Source: Flavobacteria bacterium RIFCSPLOWO2_12_FULL_35_11 (GTDB lineage Bacteria; Bacteroidota; Bacteroidia; Flavobacteriales; Flavobacteriaceae). From it: a stretch of DNA of 64,000 nt. The stretch is from assembly GCA_001800975.1 (NCBI GenBank), contig MGWK01000011.1, positions 62,001-126,000 of the forward strand, read 5' to 3'. Position numbers and translations under genes: made by a program. The notes beneath the pieces are model-generated. The model did not search any database. It was not told where the DNA came from and saw nothing but the letters and a program-made list of their open reading frames with translations. Below are positions 1 through 9,326 of the stretch, piece by piece (positions within the stretch are counted from its first letter, which is position 1; the number at the start of each line of letters is the position of its first letter).

Positions 1-651
1 AGTATTAACCACATAAAATTCATCAAAAATATTCGGTAAATCAGTTTCGGCGATTCCGATTCCTTGGTCGGTTATTGTTGTTTCAACAGTATTTTTTTGG
101 GCATTAACCGCAATGGTAATGGTTGAATTTTCATTGGAATAACGCAACGCATTGTTTAAAACGGCACGTAATGCCTGGGATATTTCAGCTTCATCAAGCG
201 TTAAAAACAGTTCATTTGTTGAAACTTCAAAATCTAATCTGACATTTTTTTTGGAAGCTTCAGATTTAAACTCTTCTATAAGCTTGTTTACCAATTCAAT
301 ATAATTATGGCTTTGGCATTTTAGGACAAAATTGGGTGATTGCACCCTTGAATATTTTGAAATGGTGTCGAGAAGCGCCAATGAAAATGTTGCGGAATTT
401 TTAATAATTTGCAAGTGTTTTTCTAATTTTTCAGTCGAATAATCTGCGAGGTCTTCCAACATCATTTCAGAAAACGAAAAGATGACACCAACCGGATTTT
501 TTAAATTATGGGTCAATTTTCCAAGAATTTTAGCCCTTGTTTCATCGGCAGCAATAAGCGCATTCGTCTTGCTTTTCAGCATTAAGCTAAGATCAATAAT
601 TTTCTCTTCTAATTCCTGAATGTATTTGTCTGAATTTTTTCCTGATTTCAC
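1..651 (-). CDS. Sensor histidine kinase, 3' end cut by window edge
   Basis: The frame is open from a GTG at 651 to base 1, giving 217 codons with no stop, so the protein continues outside the window. It reads as a HisKA/HATPase kinase core. The H-box is LTHNLKNPVG (about residues 46-55), the N-box region is ALRAVLNNALRYSNENS, and the G1 box DQGIGI follows near the edge. A short coiled-coil-like lead precedes the H-box, and no sensor or membrane segment lies upstream, so it is probably a soluble kinase or the downstream part of a multi-component sensor. An in-frame TAA lies six codons before the GTG. A TTG directly before the GTG is the alternative start. The input signal and partner regulator cannot be told from here. 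Confidence 0.8.
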   Translation of the reverse strand, partial: MKSGKNSDKYIQELEEKIIDLSLMLKSKTNALIAADETRAKILGKLTHNLKNPVGVIFSFSEMMLEDLADYSTEKLEKHLQIIKNSATFSLALLDTISKYSRVQSPNFVLKCQSHNYIELVNKLIEEFKSEASKKNVRLDFEVSTNELFLTLDEAEISQALRAVLNNALRYSNENSTITIAVNAQKNTVETTITDQGIGIAETDLPNIFDEFYVVNT

Positions 652-852
652 CAAACTGATGTTATTTTACGTAAATATAATTTTAAAATAATTGGTTTCA
701 AATATTTATTTCGAATTTCATTATTGCCAACAATTTGATTAGACAGTTTCAAATGAATAATTCATATGATATTACGTTCTTAAGGACATATCTTTATCAA
801 CCACACAGTTTTTTCATTACTTTTACCTTCCATAAGTTTAAACAACAAAAAA

Positions 853-1671
853 ATGTCTACAGCAAAAAAAGACTATAAGAGAATTACCACCAAAAGTGTG
901 GTGGAAATGAAGAAAAATGGCGAAAAAATTGCCATGCTTACCGCTTATGATTACACGATGGCGAAAATTATTGACAATGCCGGAATTGATATTATTTTAG
1001 TGGGCGATTCTGCATCTAATGTCATGGCTGGCCATGAAACAACCTTGCCCATAACGTTAGATCAAATGATTTACCACGCAAGTTCCGTAGTAAGGGCGAT
1101 TCATAGAAGTTTGGTGGTGGTTGATTTGCCTTTTGGAAGCTACCAGGGAAATTCAAGAAATGCGTTGGATTCTTCTATTAGAATTATGAAGGAATCTGGT
1201 GGTCATGCGGTTAAATTGGAAGGCGGAAGTGAAATTAGCGAGTCTATAACCAGAATTTTAACAGCTGGAATTCCAGTGATGGGACATTTAGGATTGACAC
1301 CGCAATCTATCTATAAATTTGGCACATACACCGTTAGGGCGAAGGAAGAAGAAGAGGCTGAAAAATTAAAAGAAGATGCATTATTGTTGGAAAAATTGGG
1401 CTGTTTTGCCTTGGTTTTAGAAAAAGTTCCTGCAAAACTAGCCCAGGAAATTGCCGAAAGTATTTCTATTCCGGTTATTGGAATTGGCGCGGGAAATGGT
1501 GTTGACGGACAAGTGTTGGTTACGCATGATATGTTGGGAATGACCCACGAATTCCATCCGCGATTTTTGCGTCGCTATATGGATTTATATGTGGAAATGA
1601 CCACGGCATTTGAAAGTTACATTACTGATGTAAAAAGCAGGAATTTTCCTAGTGATGAGGAGCAGTATTAG
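853..1671 (+). CDS. panB: 3-methyl-2-oxobutanoate hydroxymethyltransferase
   Basis: Ketopantoate hydroxymethyltransferase makes ketopantoate from alpha-ketoisovalerate and methylenetetrahydrofolate, the first step toward pantothenate and CoA, in the cytosol. The 272-residue length is normal. Visible motifs are [12 protein letters not shown] (metal-binding Asp52), [11 protein letters not shown] (Asp91), KLEGG (Glu123), the catalytic-base region LVLEKVP (Glu190), [11 protein letters not shown] and HDMLGM. The first ATG fits the N-terminus of the family. It stands alone here. panD lies at the other end of the window, so the pathway is not one operon. Family membership is certain from the motifs. 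Confidence 0.97.
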   Translation: MSTAKKDYKRITTKSVVEMKKNGEKIAMLTAYDYTMAKIIDNAGIDIILVGDSASNVMAGHETTLPITLDQMIYHASSVVRAIHRSLVVVDLPFGSYQGNSRNALDSSIRIMKESGGHAVKLEGGSEISESITRILTAGIPVMGHLGLTPQSIYKFGTYTVRAKEEEEAEKLKEDALLLEKLGCFALVLEKVPAKLAQEIAESISIPVIGIGAGNGVDGQVLVTHDMLGMTHEFHPRFLRRYMDLYVEMTTAFESYITDVKSRNFPSDEEQY

Positions 1672-1812
1672 CAATTAACAATTCATAATTAACAATTAAT
1701 AATTTATATGATTATTGGTTAAAAATCCTGTCTGAAAAGGAATTCGGAGTTTTTTTATTGAATCAAAAAAACCAATAGCTAATAACTTATAACTCAAAAA
1801 AAATATCAACAA
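1672..1812. repeat. AT-rich intergenic repeat (AATTAACAATT type)
   Basis: The gap after panB starts with near-tandem copies of AATTAACAATT/AATTAATAATT (about 1673-1708). A weak stem with a T-run follows at about 1726-1757 and may end panB transcription. Similar AATTATTAATT strings flank two copies of the TGCGTTAGGG element near 51330 and 62425, so this may be the remnant of the same kind of element. No gene is seen. Confidence 0.4.
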
Positions 1813-3165
1813 ATGAAAGTCCTTCTGATAGATAGCAATCACCCAATTCTTCAGTCCGGTTTGAAAAAACTGGGATGTGTTTGTGAGGAAGATTATTTTT
1901 CAACCAAACAACAAATTGAAGAAAAAATAAGCGGTTATGAAGGGGTTGTTATCAGAAGCAGGTTTAACATCGACCAACAATTTTTAGAAAAAGCCACAAA
2001 TTTAAAATTTATTGCACGCGTTGGTGCCGGATTGGAAAGTATTGATGTTGACTGTGCCGAAAAAAAAGGTATTCAGTTAATTTCAGCGCCCGAAGGCAAC
2101 AGAAATGCCGTTGGTGAACACGCACTGGGAATGATTTTGGCGTTATTCAACAACCTGAAAAAAGCAGATTTAGAAATTAGAGAGGGAAAATGGTTGCGAG
2201 AAGCCAACAGAGGAATTGAATTGGAAGGAAAAACAGTTGGCATTATTGGTTACGGAAATATGGGAAAAGCCTTTGCTAAAAAATTAAAAGGCTTTGAGGT
2301 TGAGGTGATTTGTTACGACATAAAAGAGGATGTTGGCGATGAAAATTGCAAACAAGTGACTTTGGAAGAATTGCAGGAAAAAACCGATGTGCTAAGTTTG
2401 CATACGCCGTTTAACAAACTATCTCATCAAATGGTAAATGCGCAGTTTATCAACAATTTTAAAAAACCTTTTTACTTGATCAATACCGCTCGGGGCTCTG
2501 CCGTTGTTACCGATGATTTGGTTGAAGCCTTGAAAAGTAAAAAAATATTGGGCGCTTGTTTGGATGTGCTGGAATATGAAAAATTATCCTTCGAAAATTT
2601 ATTTGAAAACAATTCTTTCCCTAAAGCTTTTGATTATTTAATTCACGCTGAAAATGTATTGCTTTCGCCCCACATTGCAGGCTGGACGGTTGAATCTAAA
2701 GTGAAATTGGCGCAAACGATTGTTGATAAGGTGGATGCTTTGTTTTTTTCAAAAGAAGCGGTTCAAACTGAAAGTGGGTTAAAAAGAGTTACCGGCATTG
2801 GCGGACTTTTCTTTAAATCGGAAGATCCCGCCAAACTGAAAGAGTGGTACAAAAAACATCTGGATTTTAATGTTGACGATTGGGGTTCTACTTTTTGGTG
2901 GAAAGACAACAACGGAAAACCTGCTTGCACCCAATGGAGTCCGTTTAAAAGCGACACGGTTTATTTTTCTCCTTCAACAAAAGATTTTATGTTTAATTAC
3001 AGGGTTGAAGATTTAAGCTTGCTTTTAAACAAATTAAAACAAGAAGGTGTTGCTGTAATTGGAGAAATTGAAGAATATGACTACGGAAAATTTGGATGGA
3101 TTTTAGATCCTGAAGGAAATAAAATTGAACTTTGGGAGCCAAAAGATGTTGCTTTTTTATCCTAA
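1813..3165 (+). CDS. D-2-hydroxyacid dehydrogenase fused to a VOC/glyoxalase domain
   Basis: This 450-residue protein joins two domains. Residues 1 to about 312 form an NAD-dependent D-isomer 2-hydroxyacid dehydrogenase (SerA/GhrB type), with GYGNMG at 146-151, the substrate Arg227 in NTARGSA, Glu254 in DVLEYE, and the catalytic His287 in LSPHIAGW. Residues about 323-445 form a VOC (glyoxalase/bleomycin-resistance) domain starting LKRVTGIGGLFF and ending DPEGNKIELWEPKD. The two are normally separate proteins. Here a linker of about ten residues joins them, and the position where the VOC protein would start is Leu323 (codon TTA). The substrate is unknown. Phosphoglycerate dehydrogenase activity is possible, but no ACT domain is present. 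Confidence 0.85.
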   Translation: MKVLLIDSNHPILQSGLKKLGCVCEEDYFSTKQQIEEKISGYEGVVIRSRFNIDQQFLEKATNLKFIARVGAGLESIDVDCAEKKGIQLISAPEGNRNAVGEHALGMILALFNNLKKADLEIREGKWLREANRGIELEGKTVGIIGYGNMGKAFAKKLKGFEVEVICYDIKEDVGDENCKQVTLEELQEKTDVLSLHTPFNKLSHQMVNAQFINNFKKPFYLINTARGSAVVTDDLVEALKSKKILGACLDVLEYEKLSFENLFENNSFPKAFDYLIHAENVLLSPHIAGWTVESKVKLAQTIVDKVDALFFSKEAVQTESGLKRVTGIGGLFFKSEDPAKLKEWYKKHLDFNVDDWGSTFWWKDNNGKPACTQWSPFKSDTVYFSPSTKDFMFNYRVEDLSLLLNKLKQEGVAVIGEIEEYDYGKFGWILDPEGNKIELWEPKDVAFLS

Positions 3166-3201
3166 AAATATTGTAATTTTATATTTATAAAAAATAAAAC
3201 C

Positions 3202-3489
3202 ATGGAAGTACTAGACGATAACGGGAATATAATCCCAAAAAGCAGGGAAGAAAGTAAAAGAGTTTTGGCAGGTGTGTTGGGAATTTTATTGGGCGTTTTT
3301 GGCATCCATAAATTTGTGCTCGGTTATACAAATGAAGGCATCATTTTGCTGGCAATTACTTTGGTAACTTGTGGTATAGGCGGCGCTGTAACCAGTATTA
3401 TCGGGCTTGTTGAAGGTATCGTTTACCTTACAAAATCTGATGAAGAATTTATTTACATGTACCAAACCAATAAAAAGGCGTGGTTTTAA
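3202..3489 (+). CDS. TM2 domain-containing small membrane protein
   Basis: A 95-residue protein with two hydrophobic helices, about 22-42 (AGVLGILLGVFGIHKFVLG) and 48-75, joined by a short turn. This is the TM2 arrangement, with the characteristic GxxGxHKFYLG-like stretch here reading GVFGIHKFVLG. The N-terminus is hydrophilic and the C-terminus is acidic and aromatic. TM2 proteins have no firmly assigned bacterial function. It lies 36 bp after the fusion dehydrogenase and may be cotranscribed with it. It ends 2 bp before the stop of the converging acyltransferase gene. Confidence 0.85.
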   Translation: MEVLDDNGNIIPKSREESKRVLAGVLGILLGVFGIHKFVLGYTNEGIILLAITLVTCGIGGAVTSIIGLVEGIVYLTKSDEEFIYMYQTNKKAWF

Positions 3490-3491
3490 AA

Positions 3492-5321
3492 TTAAAGGGA
3501 GTCTAAAGAAATTTCATTTTCTTTATTTTCGTTTTCAAGAGATTTTTCCAATTCGGCCTGAAGTTCTTCCATAACGGGTTTTACGGTGCTTTCAGGGATA
3601 TCAGCAATTCTGATATACATCAAGCCGTCAATGGCATTGTTAAATTTAGGATCCACGTTAAATGCCACCAATCTTGCATTTTGCTTCACATATTTTTTAA
3701 TTAATACAGGAATACGCAATGAACCCGGTTCAATTTCATCAATGATCTTGTCAAATTTGTTCATATCGGCCTGGGTAGCGTCAAAAACAAAATCTTTGTC
3801 GGCATCTTTTAATTTAACTTTATATTCTTTTTTAGGATGAATATACTGCGCCACGTAAGGATCATAATAATGGGATTTCATGAACTCAATCATTAACGAT
3901 TTTGAGAAATTCGAAAATCGATTGCTGATACTTACACCACCAATTAAATATTTATATTCCGGATATCTTAAGGTAATATGAACAATTCCTTTCCAAAGCA
4001 AAAATAAGGGCATCGGTTTTTGCTGGTATTCTTTAATCACAAAAGCGCGTCCCATTTCAATGGAATTTTCCATCATAGCGTACAATTCGGGTTCAAATTT
4101 GAACAAAGTGTGCACATAAAAACCTTCAATCCCATACTTTTTGAAAATATTTTTCCCCAATCCCATTCGGTAAGCGCCCGCCACTTTGTTGGCCTCATTG
4201 TCCCATAAAAATAAATGGTGGTAATAACTGTCAAAAGCATCTAAATCTAGAGATTCATTGGTGCCTTCACCAACTTCTCTAAATGTGACCTCACGCAACC
4301 GCCCAATTTCAAACGTGATATTTGGAATTTGTTTACTCAAAGCAAAAAACACTTCATAATTTTTGCTTTTAAGCAAACGGCCTTCGCTATTTCTTAAGGC
4401 TTCAACTTCCAAAATCATTTTGTCAATATTTTTCTGGCTCACAATTTTTTTGGGAGGCTTAGTCTTTTTTAAAGATGGCGCCTTTAATTTTTTGGGCTCT
4501 TTCTCAAAAGGGTTTGCCAACATATATGTTTTTTTACGAATAAAATCGCAAAAATCTTGGGTATCGGTATATTCTTCAAGGTCTTTTACCGGTATTGGAT
4601 TTCCAATCCTGACTTTAATCACGCGGCCTTTTTGTGACAATACTTCGGAAGGTAATTTTGCGGTACGTAATTTGGAATTCAGTTTGGACAAGAGGTAAAA
4701 GAACCTGCTGTTTTTTGCATGAAAATAAATAGGGATCACGGGAACTTGTGCCTTTTGAATTAATTTAATGGCACTTTCTTCCCAAGGTTTGTCCACTATT
4801 AATTTCCCATCTTTATAAGTGGAAACTTCACCTGCCGGAAAAACGCCAAGGGCATTTCCTTCTTTCAAATGTGACAATGCATTTTTTAATCCCGTGATGC
4901 TCGATCTTTTGTCTTTTTTGTCTTCAAAAGGATTCACAGGCATAATAAAGGGCTTCATTGGCTCAATTCGCTGCAGTAAAAAATTTGCAATAATTTTATA
5001 ATCCGGGCGTTTTTCAATCAATAATTTTAACAATAAAATACCGTCTATTCCGCCGAGCGGATGGTTAGATACGGTAATAAAAGCGCCAGTTTTAGGGATT
5101 CGCCTTAAATCTTCTTCAGGAATTTCAAATTTAATTTCTAAATCATCAAGCAATGCCGTAAAAAATTCCAAATCTTTTAAATGCTTGTGTTTGTTGTAAA
5201 TTTTGTTAATGGTAGAAATTCGAAGAACTTTCATTAAAGTCCAGCCAAAAAATGTGCCTAGAAATCCGTATTTATCAAGGTTTACTACTTTCGCAACTTC
5301 TTTAGCTGAAACTAAACTCAT
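3492..5321 (-). CDS. Two-domain acyltransferase, OlsF-like (ornithine/amino-acid lipid synthesis)
   Basis: This 609-residue protein carries an N-terminal PlsC/LPLAT-type O-acyltransferase domain (about 65-270). Its motif SNHPLGGIDG at 85-94 has His87 and Asp93 separated by five residues, and FPAGEVS is the second block. After a Lys/Pro-rich linker (about 275-300) comes a hemolysin/GNAT-type N-acyltransferase domain (about 305-500) with GAYRMGLG and EMGRAFV. The same order is known in OlsF, which makes ornithine lipid in one protein, including in Flavobacterium. By that precedent it would N-acylate an amino acid with acyl-ACP and then O-acylate the product at the inner membrane. The amino acid (ornithine, glycine or another) cannot be read from sequence. 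A glycine- or serine-lipid product is the main alternative. Confidence 0.78.
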   Translation of the reverse strand: MSLVSAKEVAKVVNLDKYGFLGTFFGWTLMKVLRISTINKIYNKHKHLKDLEFFTALLDDLEIKFEIPEEDLRRIPKTGAFITVSNHPLGGIDGILLLKLLIEKRPDYKIIANFLLQRIEPMKPFIMPVNPFEDKKDKRSSITGLKNALSHLKEGNALGVFPAGEVSTYKDGKLIVDKPWEESAIKLIQKAQVPVIPIYFHAKNSRFFYLLSKLNSKLRTAKLPSEVLSQKGRVIKVRIGNPIPVKDLEEYTDTQDFCDFIRKKTYMLANPFEKEPKKLKAPSLKKTKPPKKIVSQKNIDKMILEVEALRNSEGRLLKSKNYEVFFALSKQIPNITFEIGRLREVTFREVGEGTNESLDLDAFDSYYHHLFLWDNEANKVAGAYRMGLGKNIFKKYGIEGFYVHTLFKFEPELYAMMENSIEMGRAFVIKEYQQKPMPLFLLWKGIVHITLRYPEYKYLIGGVSISNRFSNFSKSLMIEFMKSHYYDPYVAQYIHPKKEYKVKLKDADKDFVFDATQADMNKFDKIIDEIEPGSLRIPVLIKKYVKQNARLVAFNVDPKFNNAIDGLMYIRIADIPESTVKPVMEELQAELEKSLENENKENEISLDSL

Positions 5322-5443
5322 TCAAGTATGTTTAAGGGAGGGACAAAAATACGCAAATTTTTTTCATAAGCCGACTAATATTATCATTTCCCGGCTAGTT
5401 ATCCTTGGCATTAGCACTCATTTGATTGGCCTTGAACCGTCCC

Positions 5444-6691
5444 TTATTTCATTACAACCTGAACTGTACCTCTTGTTGCCTGTTTTAAAAGCACTTCTCC
5501 TTTTTGTTCAATTTCATCAATTGCTTTTTCAGTTGCATGCCTAATGGTATACAATGAAACGTTTTCAAGATAAGTCACTTTATATTTCGATTTTAACTCC
5601 GCTAAAAAGTGTTCAAAGTTGTTAAATTTATCTTCAATGCACACTGAAAAACTAATGGCGGAATTTTGAATTAAGTTTACTTTAAGTTTGTTGTCGTGTA
5701 AAATACTGAAGATATCGCTCAAGTTAGATTCCACCATAAAAGAAAAATCCAAAGCCGAAATTGACACCAATATTTGATCTTGTTTCAAAATAAAACAAGG
5801 AACTTCCGGAATTAAATCTTCTCCATTTCCAACGGTTGTTCCTTTTAATTCCAAATTATAAAAGGAGCGGACATACAAAGGAATATTTTTATTTTCAAGC
5901 GGTTTTAGCGTTTTTGGATGGATGACGGAAGCGCCGTAAAATGCCATTTCGATGGCTTCACTATAGGAAATTTGATGCAGCAAATGTGCATTTTCAAAAT
6001 AACGCGGATCGGCATTTAAAACGCCGTCAACATCTTTCCAAATGGTCAAGCTTTTGGCATTTAAACAATGCGCAAATATAGCTGCCGTATAATCGGATCC
6101 TTCTCTGCCCAAAGTGGTGGTATTTCCTTGCGCATCTTTGCCCAAAAATCCTTGGGTAATGTATAATTTATTCGGGTTTAAGGTTGAAATATTTCGGGAA
6201 GTTACTTCCCAATTTACATAAGCATCCCGATAACTGTCATCAGTTTTTATATATTCGCGCACATCAATCCATTGGTTTTCAATGCCAATTTCATTCAAAT
6301 AGGCACTCACAATTTTGGTTGAAAGCAATTCACCATACCCAACAATTTGGTCGTAAATAAAATTATAATCGGTTGATTTGTTGTTTTTTAAAAATTTAAT
6401 TAGCTCCTCAAAAAGCGCTTCAACTTCCCTAAAAACAGGATGTGCTTTGTTGTTGAATAACGCATTCATTATTGTTGAATGATAATCCCTTACAAATGCG
6501 ATATGTTGCTGTAAATCATTGGTTTTATGATGATAAGAATTGATGATTTTTTCAAAAGCATTGGTCATTTTTCCCATTGCGGAAATCACAATAAGGGTAT
6601 TTTTAAATCCTTCGTTTCTTAAAACACGCACCACATTTTTTATGCCTTCTGCATCTTTTACGGAGGCACCTCCAAACTTGTAAATTTTCAT
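5444..6691 (-). CDS. Aspartate kinase, monofunctional
   Basis: Phosphorylates aspartate, the entry to lysine, threonine, methionine and diaminopimelate synthesis. The 415-residue protein starts with the kinase motif MKIYKFGGASVKD and has the conserved blocks TQGFLG, TTLGREGSDYTAA and WKDVDGVLNADPR. An ACT-type regulatory region follows from about residue 275, shorter than in bifunctional enzymes. The start ATG overlaps the stop of the upstream acetyltransferase gene in an ATGA arrangement, so the two are translationally coupled. I leave the symbol empty because lysC, thrA-like and ask paralogues cannot be told apart here. Confidence 0.93.
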   Translation of the reverse strand: MKIYKFGGASVKDAEGIKNVVRVLRNEGFKNTLIVISAMGKMTNAFEKIINSYHHKTNDLQQHIAFVRDYHSTIMNALFNNKAHPVFREVEALFEELIKFLKNNKSTDYNFIYDQIVGYGELLSTKIVSAYLNEIGIENQWIDVREYIKTDDSYRDAYVNWEVTSRNISTLNPNKLYITQGFLGKDAQGNTTTLGREGSDYTAAIFAHCLNAKSLTIWKDVDGVLNADPRYFENAHLLHQISYSEAIEMAFYGASVIHPKTLKPLENKNIPLYVRSFYNLELKGTTVGNGEDLIPEVPCFILKQDQILVSISALDFSFMVESNLSDIFSILHDNKLKVNLIQNSAISFSVCIEDKFNNFEHFLAELKSKYKVTYLENVSLYTIRHATEKAIDEIEQKGEVLLKQATRGTVQVVMK

Positions 6692-7167
6692 AAAGTTTCC
6701 AAATAGTTTTTAATGGCTCGTTCATTCATTTGAACCGTTTTCCAATCTTCTAAAATATGCCCTCCAGTTTTTTTGTAAAATTCTATGGCTGGCGTATTCC
6801 AGTCCAAAACCACCCATTCTATTCTTTTTACGCCCAATTTACTGCCATACTCAATCACTTTTTTATATAAGGCGCTTCCAATATTTAGCCCTCTTTTGCT
6901 TTTTTTGACGATCAAATCTTCCAAATGAATGGTTGGCCCTTTCCAAGTGGAATATCTTGGATAAAACAAAGCCATTCCTACAATTTCTTGACCAATTTCA
7001 GCAACAAATGTTTTAAACAAAGGGGAATTTCCAAAACCGTCTTTTTCTAAATCGGCTACTGAAATTTCAACGGCATCAGCCTCTTTTTCAAAATGGGCCA
7101 ATTCTTTTATCAATTCCAATACCGACGGCATATCAGATATTTTCCCTTCCCTAATGCTAAAATTCAT
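6688..7167 (-). CDS. GNAT N-acetyltransferase, diamine/SSAT-like
   Basis: A 159-residue single-domain GNAT protein. The acetyl-CoA loop lies around residues 90-105 (VKKSKRGLNIGSALYKKV), and the preceding strand IHLEDLIV and the later VLDWNTPAIEFYKKTGG match spermidine/spermine and thialysine acetyltransferase relatives. It probably acetylates a primary amine of a small molecule in the cytosol, but the substrate is not known. It overlaps the aspartate kinase start by 4 bp and shares its operon. A link to lysine-pathway amines is only suggestive. Confidence 0.85.
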   Translation of the reverse strand: MNFSIREGKISDMPSVLELIKELAHFEKEADAVEISVADLEKDGFGNSPLFKTFVAEIGQEIVGMALFYPRYSTWKGPTIHLEDLIVKKSKRGLNIGSALYKKVIEYGSKLGVKRIEWVVLDWNTPAIEFYKKTGGHILEDWKTVQMNERAIKNYLETL

Positions 7168-7292
7168 CTTTAATTTTTATTTTAAATGGTATTGGCTAAA
7201 GTAAAAAATCTTTATCCAAAGTATCTCAAAACAAAGGTCTTTTTAAAAATAATTTTTTCGATATTTGTGCAAACAAACATCTGCTCGCACCA

Positions 7293-8315
7293 ATGAAAAA
7301 TAACAACCTTACCTTAGGAGAGTTTATTATTGAAAATCAGAAACATTATAAATCAACTTCCGGAGAATTTACACGCTTGTTAAGCTCTATCCGATTGGCC
7401 GCGAAAGTTGTTAATTATAAGGTAAATAAAGCAGGATTGGTCGATATTTTGGGTGATGCCGGAGACACCAATATTCAGGGTGAAGACCAACAAAAATTAG
7501 ATGTTTTTGCGAATCAGGTGTTTATGCAAACACTCATCAACAGAGAAATTGTTTGCGGAATTGCCAGTGAAGAAGAAGATGATTTTGTAACCGTAAAAGG
7601 CAAACACGGCACAAATGAAAATAAATATGTTGTGTTGATGGATCCGTTGGACGGCTCTTCCAATATTGACGTAAATGTTTCTGTGGGAACTATTTTTTCC
7701 ATTTACCGACGCGTTACGCCTATTGGAACGCCTGTTGAAAAAATAGATTTTTTGCAACGCGGAAATCAGCAGGTTGCAGCTGGTTACGTGGTTTATGGAA
7801 CTTCCACAATGTTGGTTTATACTTCGGGGCATGGCGTTAACGGGTTTACTTTAAATCCGGCAATTGGCTCCTTTTATTTATCGCATCCAAATATGAAATT
7901 CCCTGATATTGGGAAAATTTATTCCATCAACGAAGGAAATTACGTACACTTTCCGCAAGGCGTAAAAGATTATTTAAAATATTGCCAGGAAGAAAAAGAT
8001 AACAGGCCTTATACTTCCCGTTATATTGGTTCATTGGTTTCCGACTTCCACAGAAATATGATTAAAGGCGGGATTTATATTTATCCTACAAGCTCTATTG
8101 GACCAAAAGGAAAGTTGCGATTGTTGTACGAATGCAACCCAATGGCTTTTTTAGCAGAACAAGCCAACGGAAAAGCAAGTGATGGTTATATGAGAATTTT
8201 AGACATTAAACCAACCGAATTGCACCAACGCGTTCCTTTTTTCTGCGGAAGTATCAAAATGGTGGAGAAAGCAGAAGAATTTATGGCTAAATATCCTAAA
8301 GACGCGAAATATTAA
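7293..8315 (+). CDS. fbp: Fructose-1,6-bisphosphatase, class I
   Basis: Hydrolyses fructose 1,6-bisphosphate in gluconeogenesis. The 340-residue length is usual. Diagnostic blocks are [10 protein letters not shown], the metal-binding [13 protein letters not shown] (about 113-125), GTIFSIYRR, and the sugar-phosphate part [22 protein letters not shown] followed by [18 protein letters not shown]. The ATG at 7293 gives the expected N-terminus. It is divergent from the GNAT-aspartate kinase operon across about 125 bp. The family is unambiguous. Confidence 0.97.
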   Translation: MKNNNLTLGEFIIENQKHYKSTSGEFTRLLSSIRLAAKVVNYKVNKAGLVDILGDAGDTNIQGEDQQKLDVFANQVFMQTLINREIVCGIASEEEDDFVTVKGKHGTNENKYVVLMDPLDGSSNIDVNVSVGTIFSIYRRVTPIGTPVEKIDFLQRGNQQVAAGYVVYGTSTMLVYTSGHGVNGFTLNPAIGSFYLSHPNMKFPDIGKIYSINEGNYVHFPQGVKDYLKYCQEEKDNRPYTSRYIGSLVSDFHRNMIKGGIYIYPTSSIGPKGKLRLLYECNPMAFLAEQANGKASDGYMRILDIKPTELHQRVPFFCGSIKMVEKAEEFMAKYPKDAKY

Positions 8316-8414
8316 GGCCCCATAAGATTAAACAATACAACTATAAACACATTTGATTTTATAAAACGAAAAGGGTTTGGTACCTTTGAATATATTTAAG
8401 TTTAACTAAAACAC

Positions 8415-9029
8415 ATGATTATGGCCTTTGAATTACCGAAATTACCGTACGCTTTTGACGCGTTAGAACCAAATATTGATGCAAGAACCATGGAAATTCA
8501 CCACGGAAAACATCATGCAGCTTACACCAATAATTTAAACAATGCAATCGCTGGAACAGCTTTAGAAGGAAAATCCATTGAAGCAATTTTATCCGGATTA
8601 GATATGAACAATGCCGCAGTTAGAAATAATGGAGGCGGTTTTTACAACCACGAACTTTTTTGGAATGTGATGTCACCAAATGGAGGCGGAAAACCAACAG
8701 GTGAATTGGCTGCGGCCATTGACGCTGCTTTTGGTTCATTCGAAGCTTTTAAAGATTCTTTATCCAAGGCTGCAGTTACCCGTTTTGGATCTGGCTGGGC
8801 TTGGTTATGCGTTCACAAAGGTGGAAAAGTGGAGGTTTGCTCTACTGCAAATCAGGACAATACCTTAATGCCTGGAATTGGTTGTGGAGGTTTTCCTATT
8901 TTAGGATTGGATGTTTGGGAACATGCCTATTACTTGCATTACCAAAACAGAAGACCAGAATATGTTGAAAATTTTTACAATGTGATTAACTGGGATTATG
9001 TAGCAAAACTTTACGCAGAAAATAAATAA
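8415..9029 (+). CDS. Superoxide dismutase, Fe/Mn type
   Basis: Converts superoxide to hydrogen peroxide and oxygen. The 204-residue (or 202) protein has all four metal-ligand regions: His in HHGKHHAAY near residue 29, His in FYNHELFW near 77, and Asp and His in [21 protein letters not shown]. An insert with GIGCGG precedes the last block. The second ATG at 8421 (AFELPKLPY) fits the family N-terminus as well as the first. A -7 element TACCTTTG lies at 8381-8388, about 30 bp before the start. Fe versus Mn preference cannot be fixed safely by eye, so sodA or sodB is not assigned. Confidence 0.95.
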   Translation: MIMAFELPKLPYAFDALEPNIDARTMEIHHGKHHAAYTNNLNNAIAGTALEGKSIEAILSGLDMNNAAVRNNGGGFYNHELFWNVMSPNGGGKPTGELAAAIDAAFGSFEAFKDSLSKAAVTRFGSGWAWLCVHKGGKVEVCSTANQDNTLMPGIGCGGFPILGLDVWEHAYYLHYQNRRPEYVENFYNVINWDYVAKLYAENK

Positions 9030-9096
9030 TTTACACTTTTGATTAAAATGAGTTATTCTGAGAAGTTTAACTTTATTTATCAGTCAAATTTAAACC

Positions 9097-9132
9097 AAAC
9101 CGAGACAGAATTTATTTTGTTTCGGGTTTTTT
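9097..9132 (+). terminator. Terminator after superoxide dismutase
   Basis: An imperfect stem pairs AAACCGAGACA with TGTTTCGGGTTT around a short AT loop and is followed by a T-run. It lies about 70 bp after the sod stop. Confidence 0.7.
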
Positions 9133-9200
9133 AATTCTTGAATTCAAGTAATAAAAGAGTTCCTGCAAAATTTTGTGTTTTTAAAAAATAATTTCAAAAT

Positions 9201-9244
9201 AAACAGTTCGCCTCCCAATTTTTCAGGAAGCGAACTGTTTTCAA
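9201..9244. terminator. Second hairpin between sod and the carboxypeptidase gene
   Basis: A perfect 11-bp inverted repeat, AAACAGTTCGC at 9201-9211 and GCGAACTGTTT at 9230-9240, encloses a loop with an inner TCC/GGA pair. It lies within the 297-bp gap between sod and the M14 gene. It may be a backup terminator, or on the other strand a small hairpin. Nothing else is seen in the gap. Confidence 0.65.
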
Positions 9245-9326
9245 GTCTTCTTTAGATTGAGAATAATAATCTCCTATGAATTTATTTAATTTTTTATCTT
9301 TAGCGCCATAACTAATTTTAACTTCA

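Noticed and set aside
9048-9134. A 28-codon frame (MSYSEKFNFIYQ) after sod
   Set aside because: It runs into the terminator hairpin and has no promoter or conservation visible. Probably chance.
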